DNA from: Halomonas sp. NO4
GTDB lineage: Bacteria; Pseudomonadota; Gammaproteobacteria; Pseudomonadales; Halomonadaceae
Direction of reading: 5' to 3'
Length of the DNA stretch: 64,000 bases
Assembly (NCBI RefSeq): GCF_010994375.1
Contig: NZ_WHMA01000003.1
Coordinates: 1-64,000, forward strand
Below the pieces are notes generated by a model, which saw only the letters and a list, made by a program, of their open reading frames with translations, was not told the origin of the DNA and searched no databases. How positions within the stretch are numbered: position 1 is the first letter of the stretch; the number at the start of each line of letters is the position of its first letter. Positions 43,084-51,532 of the stretch are shown here, piece by piece. Position numbers and translations under genes: made by a program.

Positions 43084-43767
43084 TCAACCCCGCTTGCGCA
43101 CCAGCTGGTAGCGCCGGGTGATGTAGCCCAGCGGCACGCTCCACACGTGCACCAGCCGCGTGAACGGGAAGAGCAGGATGATGGTCAGGCCGAGGAAGAT
43201 ATGCAGCTTGTAGATCCACGACACCTCGGTCATGTACTCGGCCGCCCCGCCGCCGAAAAAGACGATGGCCTGCGCCCAGGCGGCCAGGGTGATCATCATC
43301 TCGCCATCCAGATGGCCCAGCGAGAAGAACACGCTGATCACGCCCAGCGCCGCCTGGAAGACGATCAGCCCGAGGATCAGGGTATCCATGGTGCTGGACG
43401 ACGCCCGCACGCGCGGGTTGGTGATACGGCGATGCAGCAGCATGGCGCCGCCCGCCAGGCACAGCACCCCGGCAATGCCGCCGACCACAATGGCCACCAC
43501 CTGCTTGGCCCCGGCGCTCAGGAAGGGCGCATAGACCCAGTGCGGCGTCAGCATGCCGAACAGGTGGCCGAAGAAGATCACGATGATGCCGATATGGAAG
43601 AGGTTGCTGGCCAGACGCATGTTCTTCGACGAGAGCATCTGGCTGGAGCCGGTCTTCCAGGTGAACTGACCGTGGTCATAGCGCATCAGACTGCCGACCA
43701 GAAACACCGTACCGGCCAGATACGGGTAGTAGCCGTAGAGCAGGTGCGTGAGGTATTCGGAAAACAT
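43084..43767 (-). CDS. narI: Respiratory nitrate reductase gamma subunit NarI
   Basis: A 227-residue membrane cytochrome b with five helices that oxidises quinol and passes electrons to NarH. Heme-binding His are in NLFHIGIIVIFFGHLFGML (two His, helix 2) and, in helix 5, KLHIFLGLTIILLFPFTRLVHVWSVP (two His, KLHIFLGLT and RLVHVWS). ATG 43767 starts MFSEYLTHLLYGYYPYLAG. It is the last enzyme gene of the minus-strand nar operon, 13 bases after narJ. Confidence 0.97.
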   Translation of the reverse strand: MFSEYLTHLLYGYYPYLAGTVFLVGSLMRYDHGQFTWKTGSSQMLSSKNMRLASNLFHIGIIVIFFGHLFGMLTPHWVYAPFLSAGAKQVVAIVVGGIAGVLCLAGGAMLLHRRITNPRVRASSSTMDTLILGLIVFQAALGVISVFFSLGHLDGEMMITLAAWAQAIVFFGGGAAEYMTEVSWIYKLHIFLGLTIILLFPFTRLVHVWSVPLGYITRRYQLVRKRG

Positions 43768-43780
43768 GGCGATTCTCCTG

Positions 43781-44560
43781 TTAGCGATCGGACGGGCCGC
43801 GGCCGACAGCCGGTGACATGATGCGTACGGCCTCGCTGTGCGTGACGCTCTTGCGCTCGGCGAGTCGCCGCCCCTCGGCGGACTGCAGCGCGCAGTCCTG
43901 ATCGGATTCGGCGGAGAAACGCACGGCCTCCTCTTCCCACACCGCATCCAGTGCCTCGGGGGTGTCGTCCGGGGCTTCGTCGCGCACCTGGGGCCGGTGC
44001 GGCTCGACGTCGGCCTCGGCACCGATCAGCGCCAGCAGCGCCCGCGGCACCAGCGCCTGGTCGGCCTCGCGCTCCTCGAGGCGCGCGGTGAGCAGCGCCA
44101 GGATATGGCGGATCTCGCCCAGCCAGCGGCCGATCTCCGCCTCGCTGCAGGTGGAGAGGTACTCCAGGAACAGCGGCAGGTAGTCCGGCAGTTCGCGGGC
44201 ATCGAGCTCGAAGCCGGCAGCCTGATATTCGTTCATCAGGTCGACCATGGCCTGGCCGCGGTCGCGGGACTCGCCGTGGACGTGCTCGAAGAGCAGCAGC
44301 GAGGTGCTGCGCCCCTTGTCGAACAGCGCCACGTACTCGGCCTGCAGTTCCAGGAGATCGCCATCGGCCATCTCCTGGCACCAGGCCATCAGGCGCCGCT
44401 TGAGTTCGCCGCCCAGGCGTGGCTCGGCGCCGATGACCTCGATCATCTCGCCGGCCACGGCCTGGTGCTCGGGGGTGGGGTAGTCCAGCAGGCGGGCCAG
44501 CACGCGCAGGCTGCGCATGCCGGGCTCCGGCTGGGCCATCTGCAGGGCGGCTTCAGCCAT
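43781..44560 (-). CDS. narJ: Nitrate reductase molybdenum-cofactor assembly chaperone NarJ
   Basis: A 259-residue helical TorD-family chaperone that holds NarG for Mo-bisMGD insertion. MRSLRVLARLLDYPTPEHQAVA starts it, with LLEHVHGESRDRGQAMVDLMNEYQAAG (core FEHVHGESRDRGQAMVDL) as the NarJ-specific core. The tail (from ~190) is acidic and divergent. It overlaps narH by 8 bases and ends 13 bases before narI. Confidence 0.95.
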   Translation of the reverse strand: MAEAALQMAQPEPGMRSLRVLARLLDYPTPEHQAVAGEMIEVIGAEPRLGGELKRRLMAWCQEMADGDLLELQAEYVALFDKGRSTSLLLFEHVHGESRDRGQAMVDLMNEYQAAGFELDARELPDYLPLFLEYLSTCSEAEIGRWLGEIRHILALLTARLEEREADQALVPRALLALIGAEADVEPHRPQVRDEAPDDTPEALDAVWEEEAVRFSAESDQDCALQSAEGRRLAERKSVTHSEAVRIMSPAVGRGPSDR

Positions 44561-46109
44561 GACGGGCCTCCTCGGCTTCGGGTTCGTAGACTTCCACCGG
44601 CTTGACCAGGGTGGTGGTCTGGGAGCGGCCGTTGAACAAGCTCGGCTTGCTCTCGCCGTGGCAGCCGTCGCCGAAGCTGAAGCCGCAGCCGCCGCGCTCG
44701 GGGAAGGCCTCGGTGGCCATCTCGCGGTGGCTGGTCGGGATCACGAAGCGATCCTCGTAGTTGGCGATGGCCAGGTAGCGATACATCTCCTCCACCTGGG
44801 CCTCGGAGAGCTCGACCTCCTCCAGCACCCCGGCGTCGGCCTGGCCTTCCACGTGCTTGCCGCGCATGTAGAGACGCATGGCCATCAGGCGCTTGAGCGC
44901 CAGCACCACGGGCGCCTCCTCGCCGGCAGTGAGCAGGTTGGCCAGATACTTCACCGGGATGCGCAGCGACTCGATCTTGGGCAGCACGCCGTCGTACTCG
45001 ATCTTGCCCGCCTCGGCGGCGGACTGAATCGGCGACAGCGGTGGCACGTACCACACCATCGGCAGGGTGCGGTATTCCGGGTGCAGCGGCAGCGCCAGGC
45101 CCCACTCCATGGCCAGCTTGTAGACCGGCGATTCCTGGGCAGCCTTGATCACGTTGTCGGTGATGCCATCCTTCTTGGCCTGGGCGATCACCTCCGGATC
45201 GTGCGGGTCGAGGAAGATCTCGCGCTGGCGATGGTAGAGGTCGCGCTCGTCCGGCGAGCTCGCCACTTCCTCGATGCGGTCGGCGTCGTAGAGCAGCACG
45301 CCGAGATAGCGAATGCGCCCCACGCAGGTCTCGGAGCATACGGTGGGCATGCCCGCCTCGATGCGCGGGTAGCAGAAGATGCACTTCTCCGACTTGCCGG
45401 TCTTCCAGTTGTAGTAGATCTTCTTGTACGGACAGCCGGAGATGCACATCCGCCAGCCGCGGCACTTGTCCTGGTCGATCAGGACGATGCCATCTTCCTC
45501 ACGCTTGTAGATGGCACCGGAGGGGCAGCTCGCCACGCAGGTGGGATTCAGGCAGTGCTCGCACAGGCGCGGCAGGTACATCATGAAGGTGTTCTCGAAC
45601 TGGCCGTAGATGTCGGCCTGCACCTTCTCGAAGTTGGCGTCCTTGCGGCGCTTGGCGAACTCGGTGCCGAGGATCTCCTCCCAGTTCGGGCCCCACTCGA
45701 TCTTCTGCATGCGCTCGCCGGAGATCAGCGAACGCGGGCGAGCCACCGGCTGGTGCTTGCCCAGCTTGGCGGTGTGCAGGTGCTGGTAGTCGAAGTCGAA
45801 CGGCTCGTAGTAGTCGTCGATCTCGGGCAGATCGGGGTTGGCGAAGATGTTCGCCAGCACCCGCCACTTGCCGCCGATGCGCGGCTCGATCTTGCCATCC
45901 TTGCGGCGCAGCCAGCCGCCTTTCCACTTCTTCTGGTTCTCCCACTCCTTGGGATAGCCGACGCCGGGCTTGGTCTCGACGTTGTTGAACCAGGCGTACT
46001 CCATGCCTTCACGGCTGGTCCAGACGTTCTTGCAGGTCACCGAACAGGTATGACAGCCGATGCACTTGTCGAGGTTGAGGACCATGCCTACCTGGGAACG
46101 AATCTTCAT
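44553..46109 (-). CDS. narH: Respiratory nitrate reductase beta subunit NarH
   Basis: A 518-residue iron-sulfur subunit carrying four clusters from NarI heme to NarG. Cys groups are CIGCHTCSVTCKNVW, CEHCLNPTCVASCPSG, CRGWRMCISGCPYKK and CIFCYP with CSETC. The Trp in CRGWRMC replaces a Cys and gives the 3Fe-4S cluster, as in known NarH. The start overlaps narG's stop (ATGA at 46106-46109), the stop overlaps narJ. Confidence 0.98.
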   Translation of the reverse strand: MKIRSQVGMVLNLDKCIGCHTCSVTCKNVWTSREGMEYAWFNNVETKPGVGYPKEWENQKKWKGGWLRRKDGKIEPRIGGKWRVLANIFANPDLPEIDDYYEPFDFDYQHLHTAKLGKHQPVARPRSLISGERMQKIEWGPNWEEILGTEFAKRRKDANFEKVQADIYGQFENTFMMYLPRLCEHCLNPTCVASCPSGAIYKREEDGIVLIDQDKCRGWRMCISGCPYKKIYYNWKTGKSEKCIFCYPRIEAGMPTVCSETCVGRIRYLGVLLYDADRIEEVASSPDERDLYHRQREIFLDPHDPEVIAQAKKDGITDNVIKAAQESPVYKLAMEWGLALPLHPEYRTLPMVWYVPPLSPIQSAAEAGKIEYDGVLPKIESLRIPVKYLANLLTAGEEAPVVLALKRLMAMRLYMRGKHVEGQADAGVLEEVELSEAQVEEMYRYLAIANYEDRFVIPTSHREMATEAFPERGGCGFSFGDGCHGESKPSLFNGRSQTTTLVKPVEVYEPEAEEARHG

Positions 46110-49100
46110 TTCACGGCCTCCTGAACGGTGTCGTTGCCCTCTTCATCGAGCCAGTCGACGCGCTTCATCTTGCGCACCAGGACGAACTCGTCGCGGTTGG
46201 AGCCGACGGTTCCGTAGTAGTTGAAGCTGTAGGCGAGCTGGGCGTAGCCGCCGATCATGTGGGTCGGCTTGGGACACACCCGGGTCACGGAGTTGTGGAT
46301 GCCGCCGCGGGTGCCGGTGATCTCGGAGCCCGGCACGTTCACGTTGCGCTCCTGGGCGTGGTACATCATCACCATGCCGTTCTTGACCCGCTGACTGACC
46401 ACCGCTCGGGCGGCGATGGCGCCGTTGGCGTTGTAGAGCTCGATCCAGTCGTTGTCCTCGACGCCGATGTCGGCCGCGTCGTCCTCGGAAAGCCACACCA
46501 CCGGGCCGCCGCGGTTCAGCGTCAGCATCAGCAGGTTGTCCGAGTAGGTGGAGTGGATGCCCCACTTCTGGTGCGGGGTGATCCAGTTCAGCGCCTTGGA
46601 CGGATTGCCGTTGTCGTTGACGAACACCACGTCCTTGTACGCCTTGGTGTCGATGGGCGGGCGATAGACCAGCAGGCTCTCGCCGAAGGCGCGCATCCAG
46701 GCGTGATCCTGGTAGAACTGCTGACGGCCGCTCACCGTGCGCCACGGAATCAGCTCATGGACGTTGGTGTAGCCGGCGTTGTAGGAGACGTGCTCGTCCT
46801 CGAGGCCGGACCAGGTGGGGCTGGAGATGATCTTGCGCGGCTGGGCGACGATGTCGCGGAAGCGGATCTTCTCCTCCTCCTTGTTCGATGCCAGGTGGGT
46901 GTGGTCGCGTCCGGTGATCTTGGACAGCGCACCCCACGCCTTCACCGCTACCTGGCCGTTGGTCTCCGGGGCCAGGGTCAGCACCGTCTCGGCGGCGTCG
47001 ATGGCGCTCTCGATGCACGGGCGTCCCTTGGCCGGCCCCTCGGCCTTGCGGTAGTTGAGCTTGCCGAGCAGTTCGACTTCGCTGTCGGTGTTCCAGCTGA
47101 TGCCCTTGCCGCCGTTGCCGAGCTTCTCCAGCGCCGGGCCGAGCGAGGTGAAGCGCTCATAGGTGGCCGGGTAGTCGCGCTCGATTTCGATCAGCGCCGG
47201 CATGGTCTTGCCGGGAATCGGTTCGCACTCGCCCTTCTTCCAGTCCTTGACCTCGGGCTGGGCCAGCTCGGCGGGGGAGTCGTGCTGGTGCGGCAGAGTG
47301 ACGAGGTCCGTCTCCACGCCCAGGTGGCCTTCGCACGCCTTGGAGAAGGCCTTGGCGATGCCCTTGTAGATATCCCAGTCGCTGCGCGACTCCCAGGCCG
47401 GGTCGGTGGCCGCGGTCAGCGGGTGGATGAAGGGGTGCATGTCGGAGGTGTTGAGGTCGTCCTTCTCGTACCAGGTCGCCGTGGGCAACACGATGTCCGA
47501 GTAGAGGCAGGTGGTGGACATGCGGAAGTCGAGGGTGACCAGCAAGTCGAGCTTGCCTTCCGGCGCCGCGTCGTGCCACTTGACCTCCTGCGGCTTGCTG
47601 CCGCCCTCCTCGCCCAGGTCCTTGCCCTGGATGCCGTGGCGGGTCCCCAGCAGGTACTTGAGCATGTACTCGTGACCCTTGCCGGAGCTGCCCAGCAGGT
47701 TGGAGCGCCACACGAACAGATTGCGCGGGAAGTTCCGGGGGTCGTCCGGATCCTCGGCGGCGAAGGAGAGCTCGCCCTTCTTGAGCTGCTCGACGGCGTA
47801 CTCCTTGGTGGACAGACCCGCCGCCTTGGCGGCGGTGGCGAGGCGCAGCGGGTTGGTGTCCAGCTGCGGTGCCGAGGGCAGCCAGCCCATGCGCTCGGAG
47901 CGCACGTTGAAATCGATGAGGCTACCCGGGTAGTCCTCGACCTTGGCCAGCGGCGAGAGGATCTCCTGGATCTCGAGCTTCTCGTAGCGCCACTGCGAGG
48001 AGTGGTTGTAGAAGAAGGAGGTGGAGTTCATGTGGCGCGGCGGACGGGTCCAGTCCAGCCCGAAGGCCAGCGGCAGCCAGCCGGTCTGCGGGCGCAGCTT
48101 CTCCTGGCCCACGTAGTGTGCCCAGCCGCCGCCGCTCTGACCGATGCAGCCGCACATCACCAGCATGTTGATCAGGCCACGATAGTTCATGTCCATGTGG
48201 TACCAGTGGTTCATGCCGGCACCGACGATGATCATGCTGCGACCCTGGGTCTTGTCGGCGTTGTCGGCGAACTCACGGGCGATGCGAGCGGCCTGCTCGG
48301 CGGGCACCCCGGTGATCTTCTCCTGCCAGGCCGGAGTGTAGGGCCGGATCTGGTCGTAGGACGTCGCGCCGTCGTCCTCGCCCTCCTTGCCGAAGCCACG
48401 ATCGATGCCGTAGTTGGCGCACATCAGGTCGAAGACGGTGGCGGTCAGCACTTCGCTGCCATCGGCCTTCTTGAGACGCTTGACGGGCAGGCTGTGGAAC
48501 AGCAGGCCCTCGGCCGCACCGGCTCCCTCGCCCTTGACGTGATCGAAGTGCTCGTGCTCGATGCCGCCGAAATAGGGAAAGGCGACCCGGGCCACCTCGT
48601 CATGCCTGTCGGCGAGTGTGAGCAGCGGCTGGATGTCGTTGCCATCGGCGTCACGCGGCTCGAGGTTCCACTTGCCCTCCTCGCCCCAGCGGAAACCGAT
48701 GGAGCCGCGCGGCACCACCAGCTGGTCGCGGGTCTCGTCCCACGCCAGGGTCTTCCACTCGGGGTTGTTGTCCTGGCCCAGGTTGTCGGCGAAGTCGCTG
48801 GCGCGCAGCTGCTTGCCCGGCGCGTAGCTGCCGTCCTCGCGTTTCTCGAGCTCGACCAGGAACGGCATGTCGGTGTAGCGCCGCACGTAGTCGGTGAAGT
48901 AGGCGCTGGGGTTGTCGAGGTGGAACTCCTTGAGGATGACGTGGCCCATGGCCATGGCCAGGGCGGCATCGGTGCCCTGTTTGGCGGAGAGCCACTCGTC
49001 GGTGAGCTTGGAGACCTCGGCGTAGTCCGGGGTGATGGAGACCGTCTTGGTCCCCTTGTAGCGCACCTCCGTGAAGAAGTGGGCATCCGGCGTGCGGGTC

Positions 49101-49876
49101 TGGGGCACGTTGGAGCCCCAGGCGATGATGTAACCGGAGTTGTACCAGTCGGCGGACTCGGGCACGTCGGTCTGCTCGCCCCAGGTCATCGGCGAGGCCG
49201 GCGGCAGGTCGCAGTACCAGTCGTAGAAGCTCATGCACACACCGCCGATCAGCGACAGGTAGCGGCTGCCGGCCGCGTAGCTGACCATCGACATGGCGGG
49301 GATCGGCGAGAAGCCGATGATGCGGTCGGGGCCGTACTGCTTGGCGGTGTAGACGTTGGAGGCGGCAATCAGCTCGTTGAGCTCATCCCAGTCGGCGCGC
49401 ACGAAGCCGCCCATGCCGCGGGCCCGCTTGTACTGCTTGGTCTTAACCGGGTCCTCGACGATGGAGGCCCAGGCGTCGACCGGATCCTGCTTGTCCTTGA
49501 GGACGTCGCGCCACAGCTTGAGCAATGGCTTTCTGATCAGCGGGTACTTGAGGCGGTTGGCGCTGTACATGTACCAGGAGTAGCTGGCCCCCCGGGGGCA
49601 GCCGCGCGGCTCGTGGTTGGGCAGGTCGGGGCGGGTGCGCGGGTAGTCGGTCTGCTGGGTCTCCCAGGTGACCAGGCCGTTCTTGACGTAGATCTTCCAG
49701 CTGCACGAGCCAGTGCAGTTCACGCCGTGGGTGCTGCGCACGACCTTGTCGTGCTGCCAGCGCTGCCGGTAACCGTCCTCCCAGCCGCGCGACTCCTCGC
49801 GCACCTCGCCATGGTCGTTGGCGAAGGGCTCGCGGGCCTTGCGGAAGAAGTTCAGCCGATCGATGAAGTGACTCAT
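46106..49876 (-). CDS. narG: Respiratory nitrate reductase alpha subunit NarG
   Basis: A 1,256-residue molybdenum enzyme (usual ~1,250) that reduces nitrate to nitrite on the cytoplasmic face. The N-terminus has the helix SHFIDRLNFFRKAREPFANDHGEV and the FS0 cluster ligands in THGVNCTGSCSWKIY (one His and the first Cys residues) and PRGCPRGASYSWY. Complete length, no frameshift. First gene of narGHJI; the gap upstream (49877-50085) has three TACC-type heptamers. The MFS gene lies upstream on the same strand. Confidence 0.98.
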   Translation of the reverse strand: MSHFIDRLNFFRKAREPFANDHGEVREESRGWEDGYRQRWQHDKVVRSTHGVNCTGSCSWKIYVKNGLVTWETQQTDYPRTRPDLPNHEPRGCPRGASYSWYMYSANRLKYPLIRKPLLKLWRDVLKDKQDPVDAWASIVEDPVKTKQYKRARGMGGFVRADWDELNELIAASNVYTAKQYGPDRIIGFSPIPAMSMVSYAAGSRYLSLIGGVCMSFYDWYCDLPPASPMTWGEQTDVPESADWYNSGYIIAWGSNVPQTRTPDAHFFTEVRYKGTKTVSITPDYAEVSKLTDEWLSAKQGTDAALAMAMGHVILKEFHLDNPSAYFTDYVRRYTDMPFLVELEKREDGSYAPGKQLRASDFADNLGQDNNPEWKTLAWDETRDQLVVPRGSIGFRWGEEGKWNLEPRDADGNDIQPLLTLADRHDEVARVAFPYFGGIEHEHFDHVKGEGAGAAEGLLFHSLPVKRLKKADGSEVLTATVFDLMCANYGIDRGFGKEGEDDGATSYDQIRPYTPAWQEKITGVPAEQAARIAREFADNADKTQGRSMIIVGAGMNHWYHMDMNYRGLINMLVMCGCIGQSGGGWAHYVGQEKLRPQTGWLPLAFGLDWTRPPRHMNSTSFFYNHSSQWRYEKLEIQEILSPLAKVEDYPGSLIDFNVRSERMGWLPSAPQLDTNPLRLATAAKAAGLSTKEYAVEQLKKGELSFAAEDPDDPRNFPRNLFVWRSNLLGSSGKGHEYMLKYLLGTRHGIQGKDLGEEGGSKPQEVKWHDAAPEGKLDLLVTLDFRMSTTCLYSDIVLPTATWYEKDDLNTSDMHPFIHPLTAATDPAWESRSDWDIYKGIAKAFSKACEGHLGVETDLVTLPHQHDSPAELAQPEVKDWKKGECEPIPGKTMPALIEIERDYPATYERFTSLGPALEKLGNGGKGISWNTDSEVELLGKLNYRKAEGPAKGRPCIESAIDAAETVLTLAPETNGQVAVKAWGALSKITGRDHTHLASNKEEEKIRFRDIVAQPRKIISSPTWSGLEDEHVSYNAGYTNVHELIPWRTVSGRQQFYQDHAWMRAFGESLLVYRPPIDTKAYKDVVFVNDNGNPSKALNWITPHQKWGIHSTYSDNLLMLTLNRGGPVVWLSEDDAADIGVEDNDWIELYNANGAIAARAVVSQRVKNGMVMMYHAQERNVNVPGSEITGTRGGIHNSVTRVCPKPTHMIGGYAQLAYSFNYYGTVGSNRDEFVLVRKMKRVDWLDEEGNDTVQEAVK

Positions 49877-50019
49877 GGTCGCTCTCCAGGCTCCTCGAAG
49901 GATGCGTGACCGCTGGGGTCACCCTCTTGCGCCGGGCGGTCGAAGGGTCTGAGCCCACGCGCCAGGCACGGTCTATGGGTTCGGATTCTGGGGGATCGAA
50001 GCGGCGATTACTGCCCGGT

Positions 50020-50047
50020 TACCTCCATATACCGCCCCTCTACCCCC
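50020..50047 (-). promoter_or_regulatory. NarL-type heptamer cluster upstream of narG
   Basis: Three heptamers on the plus strand, TACCTCC (50020-50026), TACCGCC (50030-50036) and TACCCCC (50041-50047), are 10-11 bases apart, so they face the same side of the helix. Each is close to the NarL consensus TACYYMT but not exact. They sit ~145-170 bases before the narG start. No convincing FNR/DNR site was seen here. Confidence 0.5.
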
Positions 50048-50085
50048 AAGGTGATAGCGGCGCCCGATCGGGGGGATAACCTGTC

Positions 50086-51387
50086 TCAGACCGTGGCACC
50101 GGGGCGCGAACGCGGATCCCAGAGCATCACCAGCATGCACAGGGCGAGTGCCGCGTAGAGGAACATGAAGCCCGCGGTACGGATACCGATCCACTCGTTG
50201 CCGAGCACGAACATCAACGGCAGGAGGGCAGCGAAGAGCCCGCCGAGGGCGAGCGCCAGGCCGCCGGCACAGGCCATGTCGTCGCCGTGATCGCGGTACA
50301 CCAGGCACATCAGGCTGCCCTTGCCGACGCCCATGGCCAGGCCCATGGTCGCCAGCAGCGCGACGAAGCCGGTGAACGGCATGGCGAAATCCAGCTCGAG
50401 ATCGCCGTGGATGCCGTGGATCCGCATGCTGAAGTCGGGGTAGGAGAGGAAGAACAGGCAGGCCATCACGCTGGCGCTGACCCACCAGCGCAGGTCGCGG
50501 AAGTCGCGGCGGTCGGCCAGGGCGCCGCCCAGTATCTGGCCCAGCCCGCCGGGCAGGGTGAACAGCAGCGCGGCCAGCGCCGCCTGCTTGAGCGGCAGCT
50601 GGTACTGGGCGGCGAGATAGCCCGGCAGCCACAGCGCCAGCGCCACGAAGGTGCCGTAGAAGAAGCTGTAGTAGAGGGCGAGCCGCCATACCGCCAGCGA
50701 CGGCAGGCGGCGCCGCCCGGACAGGCGCCCCGGCCCGGGGCAGGCGACCGGCGGCCCGCGCACCGGCTCGTCGTCGGCGAACAGCCACAGCAGCGTCGCC
50801 ACCAGCAGCACCGGCAGCAGGTAGAGTTTGGGGGCCATGGGCCAGCCGTAGGCCTGGCTGATCAGCGGCAGCAGCAGGTACGTCAGCCCCGCCCCCAGCA
50901 TGCCGGCGCCATAGAGGCCCAGTGCCAGGCCGACATGGCGCCGCGGCCCCAGGGTGGCCACGTAGACCAGACCGGCGGCCAGCGACCCGGCACCCAGCCC
51001 CAGGCCGGCACCGGCGAGCAGGAAGTCGACGTAGCCCCGCGAGCTCGCGATGGCCCACAGGAAGGGGCAGATCAGTAGCAGGCAGCCGATCATCACCCGC
51101 CGGCCGCCCACCCGGCGGGCCAGCGCCGCCATGGGCAGCGCCGCCAGGGAGCCTGTGAACAGCGGCATGGCCAGCAGGGTGGCGAACTGCACTTCACCAA
51201 AGCCCAGCGCACCTTTCAATTCCACGCCCAGGACGGCGAAGATGGTCCAGCTGGCGAAGACCAGCGCAAAGGCGAGCGGCGATAGCAGTACCACCACGAG
51301 CGTTCGGTAGTCGATCGGCTGGCCCTGGGCCGGGCCATTCCGGGCAGGTTTCATGAACGACGGATCCCGTGGCATGGTCTCAGCCAT
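50086..51387 (-). CDS. MFS transporter, NarK-like nitrate/nitrite carrier family
   Basis: A 433-residue 12-helix MFS protein. GEVQFATLLAMPLFTGSLAALPMAALARRVGGRRVM (core TGSLAALPMAALARRVGGRR) is the NNP-type A-motif, with GLGLGAGSLAAGLVY on helix 5 and GMGVGKGSLMCLVYRDH near the second half. The nitrate-signature glycine-rich helix GxGxGxG occurs in degenerate form, so the substrate could be nitrate, nitrite or another anion. It is tandem with narG downstream and divergent from narX, and may share its promoter zone. ATG 51387 lies just before the cytosolic start. Confidence 0.82.
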   Translation of the reverse strand: MAETMPRDPSFMKPARNGPAQGQPIDYRTLVVVLLSPLAFALVFASWTIFAVLGVELKGALGFGEVQFATLLAMPLFTGSLAALPMAALARRVGGRRVMIGCLLLICPFLWAIASSRGYVDFLLAGAGLGLGAGSLAAGLVYVATLGPRRHVGLALGLYGAGMLGAGLTYLLLPLISQAYGWPMAPKLYLLPVLLVATLLWLFADDEPVRGPPVACPGPGRLSGRRRLPSLAVWRLALYYSFFYGTFVALALWLPGYLAAQYQLPLKQAALAALLFTLPGGLGQILGGALADRRDFRDLRWWVSASVMACLFFLSYPDFSMRIHGIHGDLELDFAMPFTGFVALLATMGLAMGVGKGSLMCLVYRDHGDDMACAGGLALALGGLFAALLPLMFVLGNEWIGIRTAGFMFLYAALALCMLVMLWDPRSRPGATV

Positions 51388-51423
51388 TTTCGAGAGCCCT
51401 GCCCCGAGGGTCAAAAGGGCATG

Positions 51424-51479
51424 CGAGGTACCTCTTTGTAGGCTATCGTCGCTCCCCCTACGACGCCGGCATTGAGGTA
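51424..51479. promoter_or_regulatory. NarL-like heptamers between the MFS and narX genes
   Basis: TACCTCT at 51429-51435 overlaps an inverse TACCTCG (complement of 51424-51430), and an inverse TACCTCA lies at 51473-51479. The 145-base gap carries the divergent promoters, and NarL feedback on narXL and the MFS gene is plausible. These are single-motif matches only. Confidence 0.45.
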
Positions 51480-51532
51480 TAGTCAGACCCGGCGCTGCCC
51501 ATCCCGCCCCCGAGTGGAGACCCGACCCGGCG

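Noticed and set aside
49877..50085. An FNR box upstream of narG
   Set aside because: TTGAT/ATCAA halves with proper 4-base spacing were not found; only NarL-like heptamers were seen.
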